A stretch of DNA of 64,000 nucleotides, taken from contig CM043700.1 of assembly GCA_023935145.1 (NCBI GenBank), positions 62,266,620 to 62,330,619 on the forward strand, written 5' to 3'. Made by a program: the position numbers and the translations under genes. Below are positions 10,093 to 20,510 of the stretch, in pieces. Numbering within the stretch: the stretch's first letter is position 1; the number at the start of each line of letters is the position of its first letter. This stretch comes from Bretschneidera sinensis. Taxonomy: Eukaryota; Streptophyta; Magnoliopsida; Brassicales; Akaniaceae. Under the pieces are notes generated by a model. The model saw only the letters and a program-made list of their open reading frames with translations. It was not told the DNA's origin and searched no databases.

Positions 10093-11226
10093 AATAAAAA
10101 AAAATTTGCTGCCGAGAGACAATTGCGCGGTGATTGGCTTATCCTAATCGTACGTTGTTTATTGCGCATGTTCTTTACATTCACGAAGATGAGACAGTTG
10201 TTAGCAATCTAATCCGAAATTTTGAGGGAAAATTTTCCTGTGACTCAAAGTTTATGTAAGCTCAAATTCAGTAACGTTGGATCAAAGAAATATTTGAATA
10301 TATCTTAATCTAATAATTTTAGCTCAAACTCATTAAATCTATTCTTTATTTGAGGTGCTGTGAATAGGAGTGAGTATTTATTCGTAGGGGGCAGAGTTAG
10401 TTAAGAGTTAGGCTCTTATTCAATGCCTATGTTGACATAAGATCATGTTTGGATTCTTCTTCAACATGTCTTAAAGCCATGAAGGTTAAATCAGGTCATG
10501 ATTCGTACCTTTTACTTATAGGGACGCATAAAACTAAAGGCTATAAAATTAAGTGCTAATTTAAGTTGCGGATATTTAATACATCTTAAAGAAAGATCCA
10601 AAGACTTGAACGTTTTCCCTTTCATGTTGATGCTGTGCTTATGGTTGAGCTTTTTAAATGCTTAGAAAACTCAATATCAAAGACTTAAATCTTAGGATGA
10701 GTTTGGGATTATTATAGTGTTTTTAAATGTGAAGAGGTAAAAGTATAGTGAAATATTCACAATGTACTGTTTGGTAAATTATATTTTTCAAATTAATTTC
10801 ATTAGTTAAAATGTTTGGTAAAATTAACCATGAAAATGTTGTAGATATGTAAAATATCTAAAATAGACATAATAGCAATATATAACATTTATAGTTTGAA
10901 AGAGTAATAAAGAATCTTATATATATATATATACACACGGAATTTTCATTAAATCAAATATTATTTTTGGATATCTTTAATAGTCAATATTTTTTTATGC
11001 GTTCCAAAACGTATTGTTGTGTGCAACATCCTAAAAGTAGCTTTGAGAAATTTACGTTTTGTACCACAACTTTTGCTAACACTATTAGTAATTAAGTTTT
11101 ACCAAACATAAATTTTAGATTTTTGCGATTGAAAAGGCAGATTTTGTCACGCCACCGCAATACCAAACATACTTTGCAGAATTAACCAAATAGAGCTAGT
11201 GGTGAGGAAATATACCAGCATCCAAT
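10093..11226. other. AT-rich intergenic DNA, possible decayed foldback element at 10697-11175
   Basis: No coding region is evident. Around 10697 (GTTTGGGATTATTATAG) and 11160 (GCAATACCAAACATAC) there are inverted, TTTGG-containing ends and internal TTTGGTAAA repeats, which would suit a very decayed MITE. A TA dinucleotide run lies at 10919-10932. Confidence 0.35.
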
Positions 11227-11449
11227 TATATATGAGTGGTGATCCCACGATCCGATTCTATGGGAGTCACCATGGACATTGGAAACTTCATTAGTAACAA
11301 CGGGAAGATTGAGTAGTAATTGAAGAATTAAAAAAAAAATTAAATATCAAAGTTACTACTCAATTTTCTCATTATTACTAGTGGAGTTTTTAGGGTCTAT
11401 AGTAACTCCAACAAAACTGGATCCGTGGGATCACGACTCATTATATATA
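11227..11449. mobile_element. Foldback MITE-like element 1
   Basis: The left arm (11227-11316) and right arm (11354-11449) are imperfect reverse complements. The outer ends read TGAGTGGTGATCCCACG and, inverted on the right, TGAGTCGTGATCCCACG. The inner ends read GAGTAGTAA and its complement TTACTACTC. An A-rich loop of about 35 bases separates the arms. A partial copy of the end (GATCCCACTCATTATATA) follows near 11500. No coding capacity. Confidence 0.65.
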
Positions 11450-11540
11450 GTATAAATCTTTTATTTCCATAAAAAATATCAAAGTATGGAATTCTTGATC
11501 CCACTCATTATATATACTCATTATATATAGTATATATATA

Positions 11541-11981
11541 AGGGTAAATTACATTAATCTACCTGTGATTAGTTCATGATTACACTTACTTCACATGGTT
11601 TTTAAAATATCCACTTACTTACTTGACTTTAGCTTTCTGTTAGTTTTTCTTTAGTCAGTTGTTCAAAATCTAGTCAAACCTTATGCAAACTCATCAAAAC
11701 TTATTGGAAACCTGATTTTACCCTTAATAATTTCATAATCCAGTCAAATCTTTTATCCAAGTAGCATCCAAACTTTGACTAGACTTTGAAATTATTAAGG
11801 GTAAAGCAAAGTTTTTCAATAAGTTTTGATGAGTTGACATAAGGTTTGATTGAATTTTCAACAGTTGACTAACGGACGACTAATAGAGGCTAACGATTGG
11901 TAAGTAAATGTATAATTTAGAAACTAGATGAGATAAATCTAATTATAGACTAACCTCAAGTAGATTAATGTAATTTACTCT
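11541..11981. mobile_element. Foldback MITE-like element 2
   Basis: About 440 bases with long imperfect inverted repeats. The left end AGGGTAAATTACATTAATCT matches, inverted, the right end AGATTAATGTAATTTACTCT reading the other way. Internal pairs such as CTTAATAATTTC and GAAATTATTAAGG show that the fold reaches the centre. The flanks are TA-rich, so the target duplication is unclear. Termini starting GGGTAAATTACA occur in Mutator-type MITEs of plants, but the family is not settled. Confidence 0.65.
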
Positions 11982-12989
11982 ATATCTTATAATTTTTTTA
12001 TTTCCATAAAAATATCGAAGTACAAAGTACTTATAATAAATTTTTTTTAAAGAAAGAGTACCAAACTTTTAGAGCCCTAGAATGATACTTATAATAATAA
12101 ATACTAAAGTAAATTACAAATTTGAGTTTTACTCATAATTATAACCCACTCCTTTAGTTTCAAAATCAGACAACTCAATCCTTCATTCTAAATTTTGTTA
12201 CAAAAATTTATGAAAATAAAAAAAATACCCTTATATATAATTAAATTTCACATGTGCAGGTTGTCACCATTCTTTTATCTATCTCTATCCTCTCTCCATA
12301 TTGTTTATCTCTTTGTGTATAGGTCAACTATTTATATCTATCTATCTATCTAGATCTATCGCTCATGGAAGCGATGCGAGTTGATAGGAAGTGTTACTAC
12401 TCAACCATTGTGCAATCGCAACAAAGAAAGGTTATTGCGTGGTTACTGATTGTGGTTGGGAAAATATGTTTTAAGGGTATTTGTGGTTTTCTAGGAATTT
12501 TTATTGATTGGAAATAGAGGTAAAAGAGGGAATTGAAATTTGAAACTTTAATTTTCTTTTTGGAATTTATGGGATATTTTTATATTATTTTTTTCGCTTA
12601 TATGATTATCATTTTCTTGGCATAAAGCATAACTCGCTTGTTTGCTAACAAAAGATAATGTTGAGAACTACAATTTTTTTTTATTGTTTTAGTAATCCAA
12701 TATTTTAGACCTAATATCATTTTTGTGATGTTTTGAGAATTAGAAGGAATAGAATGCAAATGGAAAAACATAATTTTGGGCATTTTGAATTTATTTTATT
12801 AACATTAGTGTTCATATTCAAAGAATTTTTTATTAATTATTTTAATATATAAGGATCATTGTGTGCTAGTCACATGTTTTTTTAGTGACATTCTTATTAT
12901 TTCACAATTATTACTAATCATTCAAGGGTATTTTAGCCATTTCCGTAGCTTTTCTATCAAATTAAGTTCTTAAGAGCAATTAACATGAA
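11982..12989. other. AT-rich intergenic DNA, no gene seen
   Basis: Contains a short CTAT microsatellite near 12337-12358 and many A/T runs. The few short open stretches are low-complexity and without domain signals. Confidence 0.5.
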
Positions 12990-13172
12990 TTTTTTTAAGA
13001 GAAAAATGGACTTAAATAAACCACAGGCATCATTCAAAAGATAAATCTCAATACAACTAGGCATCTCTCCAACCCATACTAAAGGAGCAAAACATTCCAA
13101 ACCCAACTTTGCTAAGACATGCGCTACAACATTACCAGTGCGTTTAACAAATGAAAAGGTGCAAGATATAAA

Positions 13173-13592
13173 TTATTGTTGTAGCAACAAAATGTCCTTA
13201 ATCAAATTACCAAAGTCTGCTAGACATTCCTCCCTTCCTTGCAGCGCCTGCATCAGTATCAAACTGTCAGACTCGACCTCTACAGCATCAAAACCCAGTT
13301 GTAAGGCGAACTGAAACCCTTCTCTAACCGCTACCGCTTCCATAGCCACAACTGAGTGAATCAGAGGGCCCCTCGCTGCTCTTGCCCCCACCGCAAAGCC
13401 CTCACAACCCCTTATAATTCCTTCTATCCCCATACATGCCCCCAGCTCAGAGGTTGCTGCATCTATATTCAACTTCAAGACACCATGTGGCGGTCCTCGC
13501 CATTTGTCAACCAAACTCACCACAACTAGGCTCGACGTCCTTTCCTCTTGCGACATATGTATTTCCTGTACATAGTTCTGTGCTTTAGCCAC
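13173..13592 (-). pseudogene. LINE RNase H-like domain (RVT_3)
   Basis: An open frame of 139 codons. WRGPPHGVLKLNIDAA is the usual start of this domain, with the first catalytic Asp in NIDAA. A central EAVAVREGFQFALQLG helix carries the catalytic Glu, and VESDSLILMQAL holds the next Asp. Plant L1 elements carry this domain at the end of ORF2. Confidence 0.8.
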
Positions 13593-13610
13593 TAACTCGT
13601 CAGCTCTTGC

Positions 13611-13970
13611 TCACCTATTCTGGAACAGATCAAAGTTACTATTATTCCATAGAATCAAAGCTTGAACTGCAAAGAAAATGATCACTTCATCTTCCCCGGA
13701 TGTACTCAGCAGCCCCTCCAAGAGATCACGAAAACTACTAGGATGGAGAGGTTCCAAAAAGTTCCAGCAGGAACTAGAATGCCAGACTTCAACAGCAACT
13801 CCACAATGCCAGAGAGCATGCAACATATTTTCTGATTCCTTGTTACAAACCGCACACTGCCCCTCCCTTATAACCTTCCGTTTAAACAGATTCCATTTGG
13901 TGGGTAGAATTTCCTTCGTAGCTCTGCACAAGAAATGTTTGATTTTATTGGGAATAGCTAGATTCCACAA
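13611..13970 (-). pseudogene. LINE zf-RVT zinc-binding region
   Basis: An open frame of 119 codons with IPNKIKHFLCRATKEILPT, then CAVCNKESENMLHALWHC, the CX2C...HX4C-type zinc-binding pattern found between reverse transcriptase and RNase H in plant LINEs. A stop and spacer separate it from the RNase H frame. Confidence 0.8.
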
Positions 13971-13999
13971 CCGATCTCTGTCCGTAGAAGAAGATTAGC

Positions 14000-14479
14000 C
14001 TTCATCACAACAATTTATACGTCTATTTCACAGTAAATTTACCATTAGGATTTAGAGCCCATATCATTCTATCCGGCTGAAGAGATATCAGCAAACTTAG
14101 AATGAGATCTGCTTCGAAGGGAAGGAAAACTGATATGAGGTGCTAAGCTCGTAACCGGAGAGGATACCTTAAAAGTAAACGGTATGGGAAGCCACCTATC
14201 AGTGAAAATCCGAACACATTCCCCATTGCCCACTCGCCAACGAATCCCTTCTTCCAGTACCCTTCACGATCCCTATGTACTACTCCATGTGAAAGAAGGA
14301 GATGACCCCAAAGATACCTCAAGAAAAGAGTATTGTGGAAAATATTTTGCCTTTAGGACCCTCCCAGCTAAAGAAAAACGAGCTGTAATAAGTCGCCAAC
14401 CTTGTTTTGCCAATAACGCTTCATTAAAACAATTGAGATCTCTGAAACCCAAACCACCCTCTCCTTTTGGGTTACACAA
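14000..14479 (-). pseudogene. LINE reverse transcriptase, C-terminal end
   Basis: The frame at 14273-14479 contains EGGLGFRDLNCFNEALLAKQ, the standard thumb-side motif of plant L1 reverse transcriptase. It continues, with breaks, to 14000 through an RWRVGNGECVRIFTDRWLP segment. The palm domain and catalytic motif lie beyond the truncation and are missing. Confidence 0.8.
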
Positions 14480-14793
14480 TTCCTCACAGCGTACCTAGGA
14501 AATTTTACTCTCATCTCCCTTGGTCATTAATTAATTTATATCTTAATTAAATTAAAAAGGCATCCATTAGCAAGGTGTGACTCTTCTGCTGTAAAAATTG
14601 TGAAAAGTGTGAAATAAAACTTATAATACATGTAAATTTTGATTAGAAATTAGTCCTCACTGAATCCCAAAATTTAAAGAATTCAAATACATGTGCAAAA
14701 GTAATGTCTGACATATTTTACTTCACGATTTTTACTGCATAATTAACTTGCTTCATCTTACTTTCTTATGTTGCCTAATGTCCCTTTTATACA

Positions 14794-15207
14794 TGTTGGA
14801 TATCTGAGCTGGGTTGGGAACCCATGATGGGTGACCCGACCCGCCTATGTAGCTTTGAACCAAGGGACATGGATGAAACCATGCACCTTTTAGTTGAATC
14901 CATGCAACTTCCTGGATGGTTCAACTAAAAAATAACCACCCATGTTTGCAGTATATAAATATGTGTTTGCAAACAAGAATTAGGTTGCTGGAATTTTGTA
15001 GAGAGGAAGAGAGAGAAAAGCTCATTTTATTCCATAGAGAAGAAAATTAAGATTCTTTGGTGGTGAACGAAGTGTGTTTTCCTTTCTGTGATTACACACG
15101 AACGCTAGCGAGAATCAAGAGGCGTGTACAACGAAAGGATTCGAACCGTCGTAGATTTTCAAATTTAAGAGGTGTGTAAACTTTCCACTGAGTTTACTTT
15201 GATTACA
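14794..15207 (+). repeat. 5' LTR of the copia element
   Basis: TGTTGGATATC...GATTACA, 414 bases, with TG...CA ends set by the primer binding site that follows. A TATAAATA box near 14953-14960 is the probable promoter. No second LTR is present in the window to confirm the ends. Confidence 0.7.
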
Positions 15208-15220
15208 TTGGTATTAGAGC
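15208..15220 (+). promoter_or_regulatory. Primer binding site for initiator Met-tRNA
   Basis: TTGGTATTAGAGC directly follows the LTR and differs by one base from the classical copia TGGTATCAGAGC, the complement of the 3' end of initiator methionine tRNA. Confidence 0.8.
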
Positions 15221-17245
15221 ATGGTTAAATGTTATTTGGGTTTCTTAAGATTTTATGAATGTAAATACATGTGTAGAATTGATAGAAAATACATGTATAT
15301 TCATAAAAACCCGAAAATAAGAGGTTTGATGATTGAAAATGGAAAGTCTTTCAATTCTCACTTTTATGTCATAATTTTCTTGAATAATATAGTTTACAAT
15401 ATCTATATTAAATCAGGAAAGATGCTTTGTTAACTCTCAAAGATGAGAGAGAAAAATGGAATCCTAGTTAGCAAACCAAAAACTTTTGAAATTTCTTATA
15501 AATTGTACATTTCGTTTTATGACACAGGTATTATATGGTTAGAAAGAGTTTTTCATAAGTTTTCCAACGGTATATGACATGATTTATTTGGTTACTTGTA
15601 GAAAGAGAAACGAGGTCCAAAAATTTCATATTTTTGTCCAAAATCACAAGTCTAGAGGTTGAAGACAACCTCCAGAAAAGTGAGTTCTCCACTCGTAGAG
15701 TGACACACTCTCCATTTTTTTCGGTGACCGCAACTAGAATCCGAGACCACCACCATGATCAGCGTGACCGTACGAACAGTCTGCCGTTGGTCTGGTCAGG
15801 AGTTGACGTCGGCAAGGTGGCATGTGGCCTGCACGCGCTGTTGAGGAGAGTGGGCTGGTTTTAAATTTCTGCTATTTGTTGTTAAGCCATAAAACCCCAC
15901 TGGCGCGTGAGGGCGGCTGGTAGGGTTTCCGTTGGACCTGAAAATTTTATTTTATTAAGAAAATTATATCTGATTTTTGTATAATTTTTCTAAAAATTAA
16001 TTATTCATAGATTATTTATTATTTATTTTGTTTATATAAAAATAATAAAAATATTTTTAAAAAAAATTGAAAAATTTATGATAATTAAGATTGCGCAATC
16101 AGGAGTGCAGCAAAAATTAATTATTTTTAATAAAAATATATTTATGTGGGATTGGAATCCAATGGGAATTTTATTTAAAATCTTGGATTTTGTATTTTTC
16201 TCAGCATTTTTTTAAAATCAAATTTATTCACGATAACATGCGTGTGTGTGTGTGTTTATATATATATATATATATTTGTTTTCATGTGTATAAATTTTTT
16301 TATGTATTAAAAGAAAATAATTATAAGTCTTAATAACTTTTGCATGTAGTTAACATGACTCATTATTCAGACTTCATCACATGTCAAAAAAACCCAGAGC
16401 ATTTTATAAGCATTCACATAGTAGTTGTAGAACAATTGCAGTGTGAAACTAAAAGGGAAACTGGTTGTTCTATTCTTTCTCTAAAGTTGCTCATATTTTG
16501 CTTGAGTCTTTAACTAGATGATGAATGGAAGCTTGTAAAGTCCACTATGAGGTATGACCCAAAAATCAGCAAGAGTTTTTGGAGGGTCGCCCATGAGTTG
16601 GAGTTGGAAGAGGAACGTCGTATACTCTTTGGCATAAGGCATACTGTTGTGTTGTCACAACTTCCAAATCTCCACAGTGCAAGACATGTGGGTTTAGTAG
16701 GAAAGAGAGATCATTAGATGATTAAAATTGGAAAGCCTATGATAGATGAACAGTGTTCTATCAATGTGGAGATCACATAAATTATAAACATGATCAATGC
16801 TTGACCAAGCACCTACCTATCTCTCATATAGAAATAAAGAAAGAGACATATGATAATGTAGTTTAAGTGAGAACTCATATAATAATATAATAGTGTGAAT
16901 GTGTTTTCATAGTCTGAATGTTGTACTAAGCGTGATTGTAGTAATGAGTTTTGATTGTTTGGAACATGAAATATTATATATTTGAAGTTTTTAATTGAGT
17001 GAGAGTTCTTAAGTTAGGAAGATTGTAGTAAATTCTCGCAAATTGAATTAAACCTATGATGAATTAACTTTAGAACATAGAAGATGATTGGGAACATAGT
17101 GAACTTTTGATTTTATGTCTTAAGTAAAATTATCATCAGTTTAGTTTGAATTTGCTGTAAAATAAATATGTGTAAGATTGTATATGTGCTAGTATTCATT
17201 TATTTTTTGTGTACATGTCTTTGTAGAGATAAGTTATTATTGACA
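15221..17245 (+). other. Long leader between primer binding site and gag
   Basis: About 2 kb without a convincing gene, much longer than a normal copia leader. It has a GC-richer block near 15700-15930, an AT-rich block to 16340, and a (TG)n(TA)n microsatellite at about 16241-16275. Another insertion may be buried here, but I see no clear termini. Confidence 0.45.
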
Positions 17246-18090
17246 ATGGCATCAACTTCTAAGAATATCATGGCTGAACTGAACAAGGGCGAGAAACTGA
17301 ATGGTGACAATTATGACATTTAGCACTGTAAGATTCAGTATGTCCTTGAGGAATAAGAGGTTAAAGGAAATTTGTTCCATATCATAGAAGAGCCTGAGCA
17401 AGGATCTATAGCTCAACACATAAGGAATAATGAGGCATATCAAGATTGGAAAAAGAAGAATAAAATTGCTTGCATTACATTGCTGAGTAGTATGCAAGAT
17501 GATTTCCTATGTGACTTTGAAGGTTATACTATTTCTCAAGAGATGTGGGTTGCTTTGAAAGAGAAGTACGAGGGTACTTCTACCATAAAACTAAGGAGGC
17601 TCACTACCAAGTATGATACCTACAGGAAGCGCCCAAATCATTCGATGAGGCAACATCTAAGGGAGATTTCCAACGTGATCAAAGAGCTCAAGGCAGCAAA
17701 TCATATTTTTACTGATGAACAAAAAGTTCAAGTAGTCATTCGATCTTTACCTGAAAGTTGGGAGCACAAGAATATTAACATGACACAATGATAATATTAA
17801 GACCTTCGATGATATTGCGCGTTACTTGGAGTTAGAGGATGAGTGCTTAGGAGCTGCTAAGATCCTTACCCAAACCTATGTTGCTAAGTCCAGTTCGCGC
17901 AAATGGCGTAAAAGAGGTCGAAGGAGTTTCAAGAAAGGTAAGGATATTGGTCCAACAACCAAGATGGCTAAGTTCAATCCATGCAAAAAAGGAAAGCATG
18001 GTGGAAAAACAGATAAGACCAAATTAACCTACTACAATTGTGGCAAGATAGGTCACTTCGCTCGTGAGTGCACTAAGCCAAATAAGGTAT
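17246..18090 (+). pseudogene. Copia gag, broken
   Basis: ATG at 17246. The frame has TAG at 17321-17323, where the family normally has Trp, and TAA at 17354-17356. It then stays open through a UBN2-like gag region (WVALKEKYEGTSTIKLRRL) before a stop or shift near 17790. A second frame holds a Lys-rich stretch and the zinc knuckle YNCGKIGHFAREC, in which the first cysteine of the usual CX2C has become Tyr. Gag would form the cytoplasmic particle. Confidence 0.75.
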
Positions 18091-18133
18091 TTTCCATTTC
18101 TATTTTTGTTATGCTTTCGTTTCTAGCCGTGCA

Positions 18134-18742
18134 ATGCTCACTGAATCTCATTCTTTGTGGATTTTAGACTTAAGAGCCACAAACCATATAGCTAGAGGTT
18201 GGGGAGCATTTGTGGAGTACCTTCTATTAGTACAAGGATCGAAGTGGATATACATAGGAAAAAAAAATTCAAGAATTGAAGTAAAAGGGATTGGCACTTG
18301 TCAACTGAAATTGCTGGGTGGTCGAACCTTGATCCTACATGATGTCCTCTATCCTCCTAATATTCGACGAAACTTGGTCTCTATATTGGTATCACTTAGC
18401 TTAGGCTTTAATTTAAATTTTCATGAAGCTAGTGTGGCTATTTATTTAGATACAAATTTCTATGGTATTGGTTTTATTTCAAATGGTTTTATGATACTTG
18501 ACACATTATGTAATTTATATAATAATGTTGGATGTTATTCATTAATTGAGTCTACTTGTAGTGATAATATTGATGCAAATATTTGGCATGCTAGACTATA
18601 TTATATAAGGCAAGAAAGAATGAATAAACTAGCTAGAGTGGGCCTATTAGGTTCACTCGCTAAAGTAAATTTGACTTTATATGAAAATTGTCTGGCTGGA
18701 AAAGCAACCAGAAAACCATTTGGAAAGGGAACCATAGCATAA
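18134..18742 (+). pseudogene. Copia protease remnant and pre-integrase region
   Basis: A 202-codon frame. Near its start, WILDLRATNHIA sits where copia proteases have a D-S-G-A-T active site; Ser and Gly are replaced by Leu and Arg, so catalysis is lost. The later part carries the pre-integrase motif IWHARLYYI...ENCLAGKATRKPFGK, normally a zinc-binding H...H...C...C. Confidence 0.7.
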
Positions 18743-18754
18743 AATCCATTCCAA

Positions 18755-19165
18755 TTGATTCATTTGGATATCTGTGGACTAATGAATGTGAGAGCGAGGT
18801 ATGAAGCCTCATATTTCATCACTTTTATTGACAATCTCATGTGTTTTGGTCATGTTTATCTAATTATTCATGAGTTTGAAGCTTTAGATTGCTTTAGATG
18901 TTACATCAATTTGGTTGAAAATCAGTTAGAAAAAAACAATTATAACTTTAAGAATTGATCGAGCGCGTGAATATCTGTCTGAGCAATTTAAAGGGCTCTG
19001 TGATGAAAAAGGGTATTAATAGACAGTTGACTATACTTGGTACTCCCCAACAGAATGGTGTTGTAGAGAGAAGGAATAGGACTCTGTTAGAAATGGTTAG
19101 TTCTATGATGACACAAGCTAATCTTCCTTATAATTTCTACAGCCACAACTTTCTTCATTTTTGAC
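18755..19165 (+). pseudogene. Copia integrase core, truncated
   Basis: IHLDICGLM is the usual first catalytic Asp region (LVHSDVCGPM-like), followed by SYFITFIDN. A stop near 18956 splits it from the next piece, which has LTILGTPQQNGVVERRNRTL, containing the catalytic Glu. The element breaks off shortly afterwards at 19165. Confidence 0.8.
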
Positions 19166-19490
19166 AGGTAACATCCACCTATGTTAGTTATTTTCATATG
19201 TTAGGTCATCTGGTAGTAAAGTTGTGCATTTTATGCACTAAAATCTTTTTAAAAATTAAGGTCACTATTATGGATCTCATTTAAGTTGGATAATGAATGG
19301 TTGTATATTCTACTAGTTAGTTAATACTTGGATGTATTTCCAAACATTTGCAATTTAAAGAAATGGTAATAAAATATAACAATTGCATAGTTTGGTTAGT
19401 AAAATCTGTTTTTGAGTGGCATTAATATTTTTGCTCGAGGCATGATGGAAAAAGTTCATATGATTTTGTTGGCTGTAGAAATTTATTTAT

Positions 19491-19528
<38 letters not shown>

Positions 19529-20510
19529 GGTGTATTTTTTCTTTTGCTTCCTGATTTTCAGGTGTTCACTTCGGGAATCTTAAACACTGTTACCAGATGA
19601 GAGAGATTTTTGAAGTGAGTTGAAGGAGATAGGAGAATGAAGGGTTTTGGTGGGAGAAAAAATGGAACAGATTCCTTGAAATATGTTTTATTAAGTGAAA
19701 ATAAGGTGTGAATCCATCATTTCATTGTTTGCTGATAACATCTTGCTTGTTTGTTTCCCTATTCAAAATGTTGTAAACTATATAAACTTCTATTCTCTAT
19801 CAAGAGATCGGGGAAAAATGATCAGAAATTGGTGGCCGGTTAGATTACCCATGTCTTACAAAAGAGCTTGTAGATGAAATAGAAACTCTGTGGAAAGATG
19901 CTGCAATTCAAGTAGTTGTTGTTCCATTGATAATATATATGCTGATTGCTCTGCATTATTCAGTCTCAAGTTTTAATACAGTTGTTTAGTACATTTGTAT
20001 TTAACTAATTTTGGTTATAATTCATTTTGGGAGATTTATTTGAGAGGAAATGTTTCAGTGTTTACTTCATTCTATACATTTTGGAAACATATGCTCGTTG
20101 TAATGAACTGCAAGTTCCACAATATACATGCTTGTGTGGTTCTAAATTGTATTATAGCATCAATTAGATGGTTAGAACTATCTGCTAGAAGTGCCATGTA
20201 TAGTGATAGTATTTAATGCTATGTATTTTTGGGGGGGAGATCATTATCTAATATTTATATAAAGTTTATGTAGAAATGTAAGGTTAAAAAAAGAATTTCT
20301 TTTTTGGTGTAACTAATTCATCTATAATTGATATGCAGTTGTTCTTTGATTGTTAGATTAAGAATCCCTTTGTTGATGTTAATTGATCAACTCTGTTTGT
20401 TTGTTGTTTTGGTAAGTTTTCTTATCTTCTTTTGCCGAATTTAATTTCATCTATGTGGTGTTTTCTTTGAAATTTTGAGTGTGGATCAAATTGTGTGCAC
20501 ACGTTATGTG
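19166..20510. other. Intergenic DNA holding one captured exon
   Basis: Apart from the Galpha exon at 19807-19911 I see no clear gene. There is an (AC)n(AT)n microsatellite at 19490-19527 and a G-run at 20230-20237. An exon-like open stretch at 20339-20411, bounded by TATGCAG and GTAAGT, encodes a hydrophobic peptide I cannot assign. Confidence 0.45.
19807..19911 (+). pseudogene. Exon fragment of the heterotrimeric G-protein alpha subunit
   Basis: The frame reads IGEK, a stop (TGA 19819-19821), then [15 protein letters not shown] and [15 protein letters not shown], ending at a donor-like GT at 19912. This matches the helical-domain region of plant Galpha (GPA1 family), which relays signals from the plasma membrane. 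The stop stands where the family has Leu. Only this one exon was recognised: neither the GTP-binding P-loop upstream nor the switch regions downstream are present, so it is a captured or remnant piece, not a gene. Confidence 0.75.

Larger units (their letters stand above)
12990..14500 (-). mobile_element. 5'-truncated L1-type LINE
   Basis: Read on the minus strand, it holds the C-terminal end of the LINE reverse transcriptase, the zinc-binding zf-RVT region and the plant-type terminal RNase H domain. A T-run near 12989-12996 may be the remnant of the poly(A) tail. Truncation at the 5' end, near 14500, is normal for target-primed reverse transcription. Several stops and frame changes show it is dead. 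Confidence 0.8.
14794..19165 (+). mobile_element. Ty1/copia retrotransposon, 3'-truncated and decayed
   Basis: Seen in order: LTR, primer binding site, long leader, gag with zinc knuckle, protease remnant, pre-integrase region and the first two thirds of the integrase core. Reading stops near 19165; there is no reverse transcriptase, RNase H or 3' LTR. Several stops in gag, an altered protease active site and a lost cysteine in the knuckle mark it as dead. The zinc knuckle, GAG_pre-integrase region, then integrase before RT is the copia order. Confidence 0.8.

Noticed and set aside
14184..14498. Plus-strand 104-codon frame in the first LINE
   Set aside because: It is the antisense of the LINE reverse transcriptase end, which has clear motifs on the minus strand.
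16730..16810. Possible zinc knuckle (FYQCGDHINYKHDQC) in the copia leader
   Set aside because: Cys/His spacing does not fit CX2CX4HX4C, and flanking frames are full of stops.
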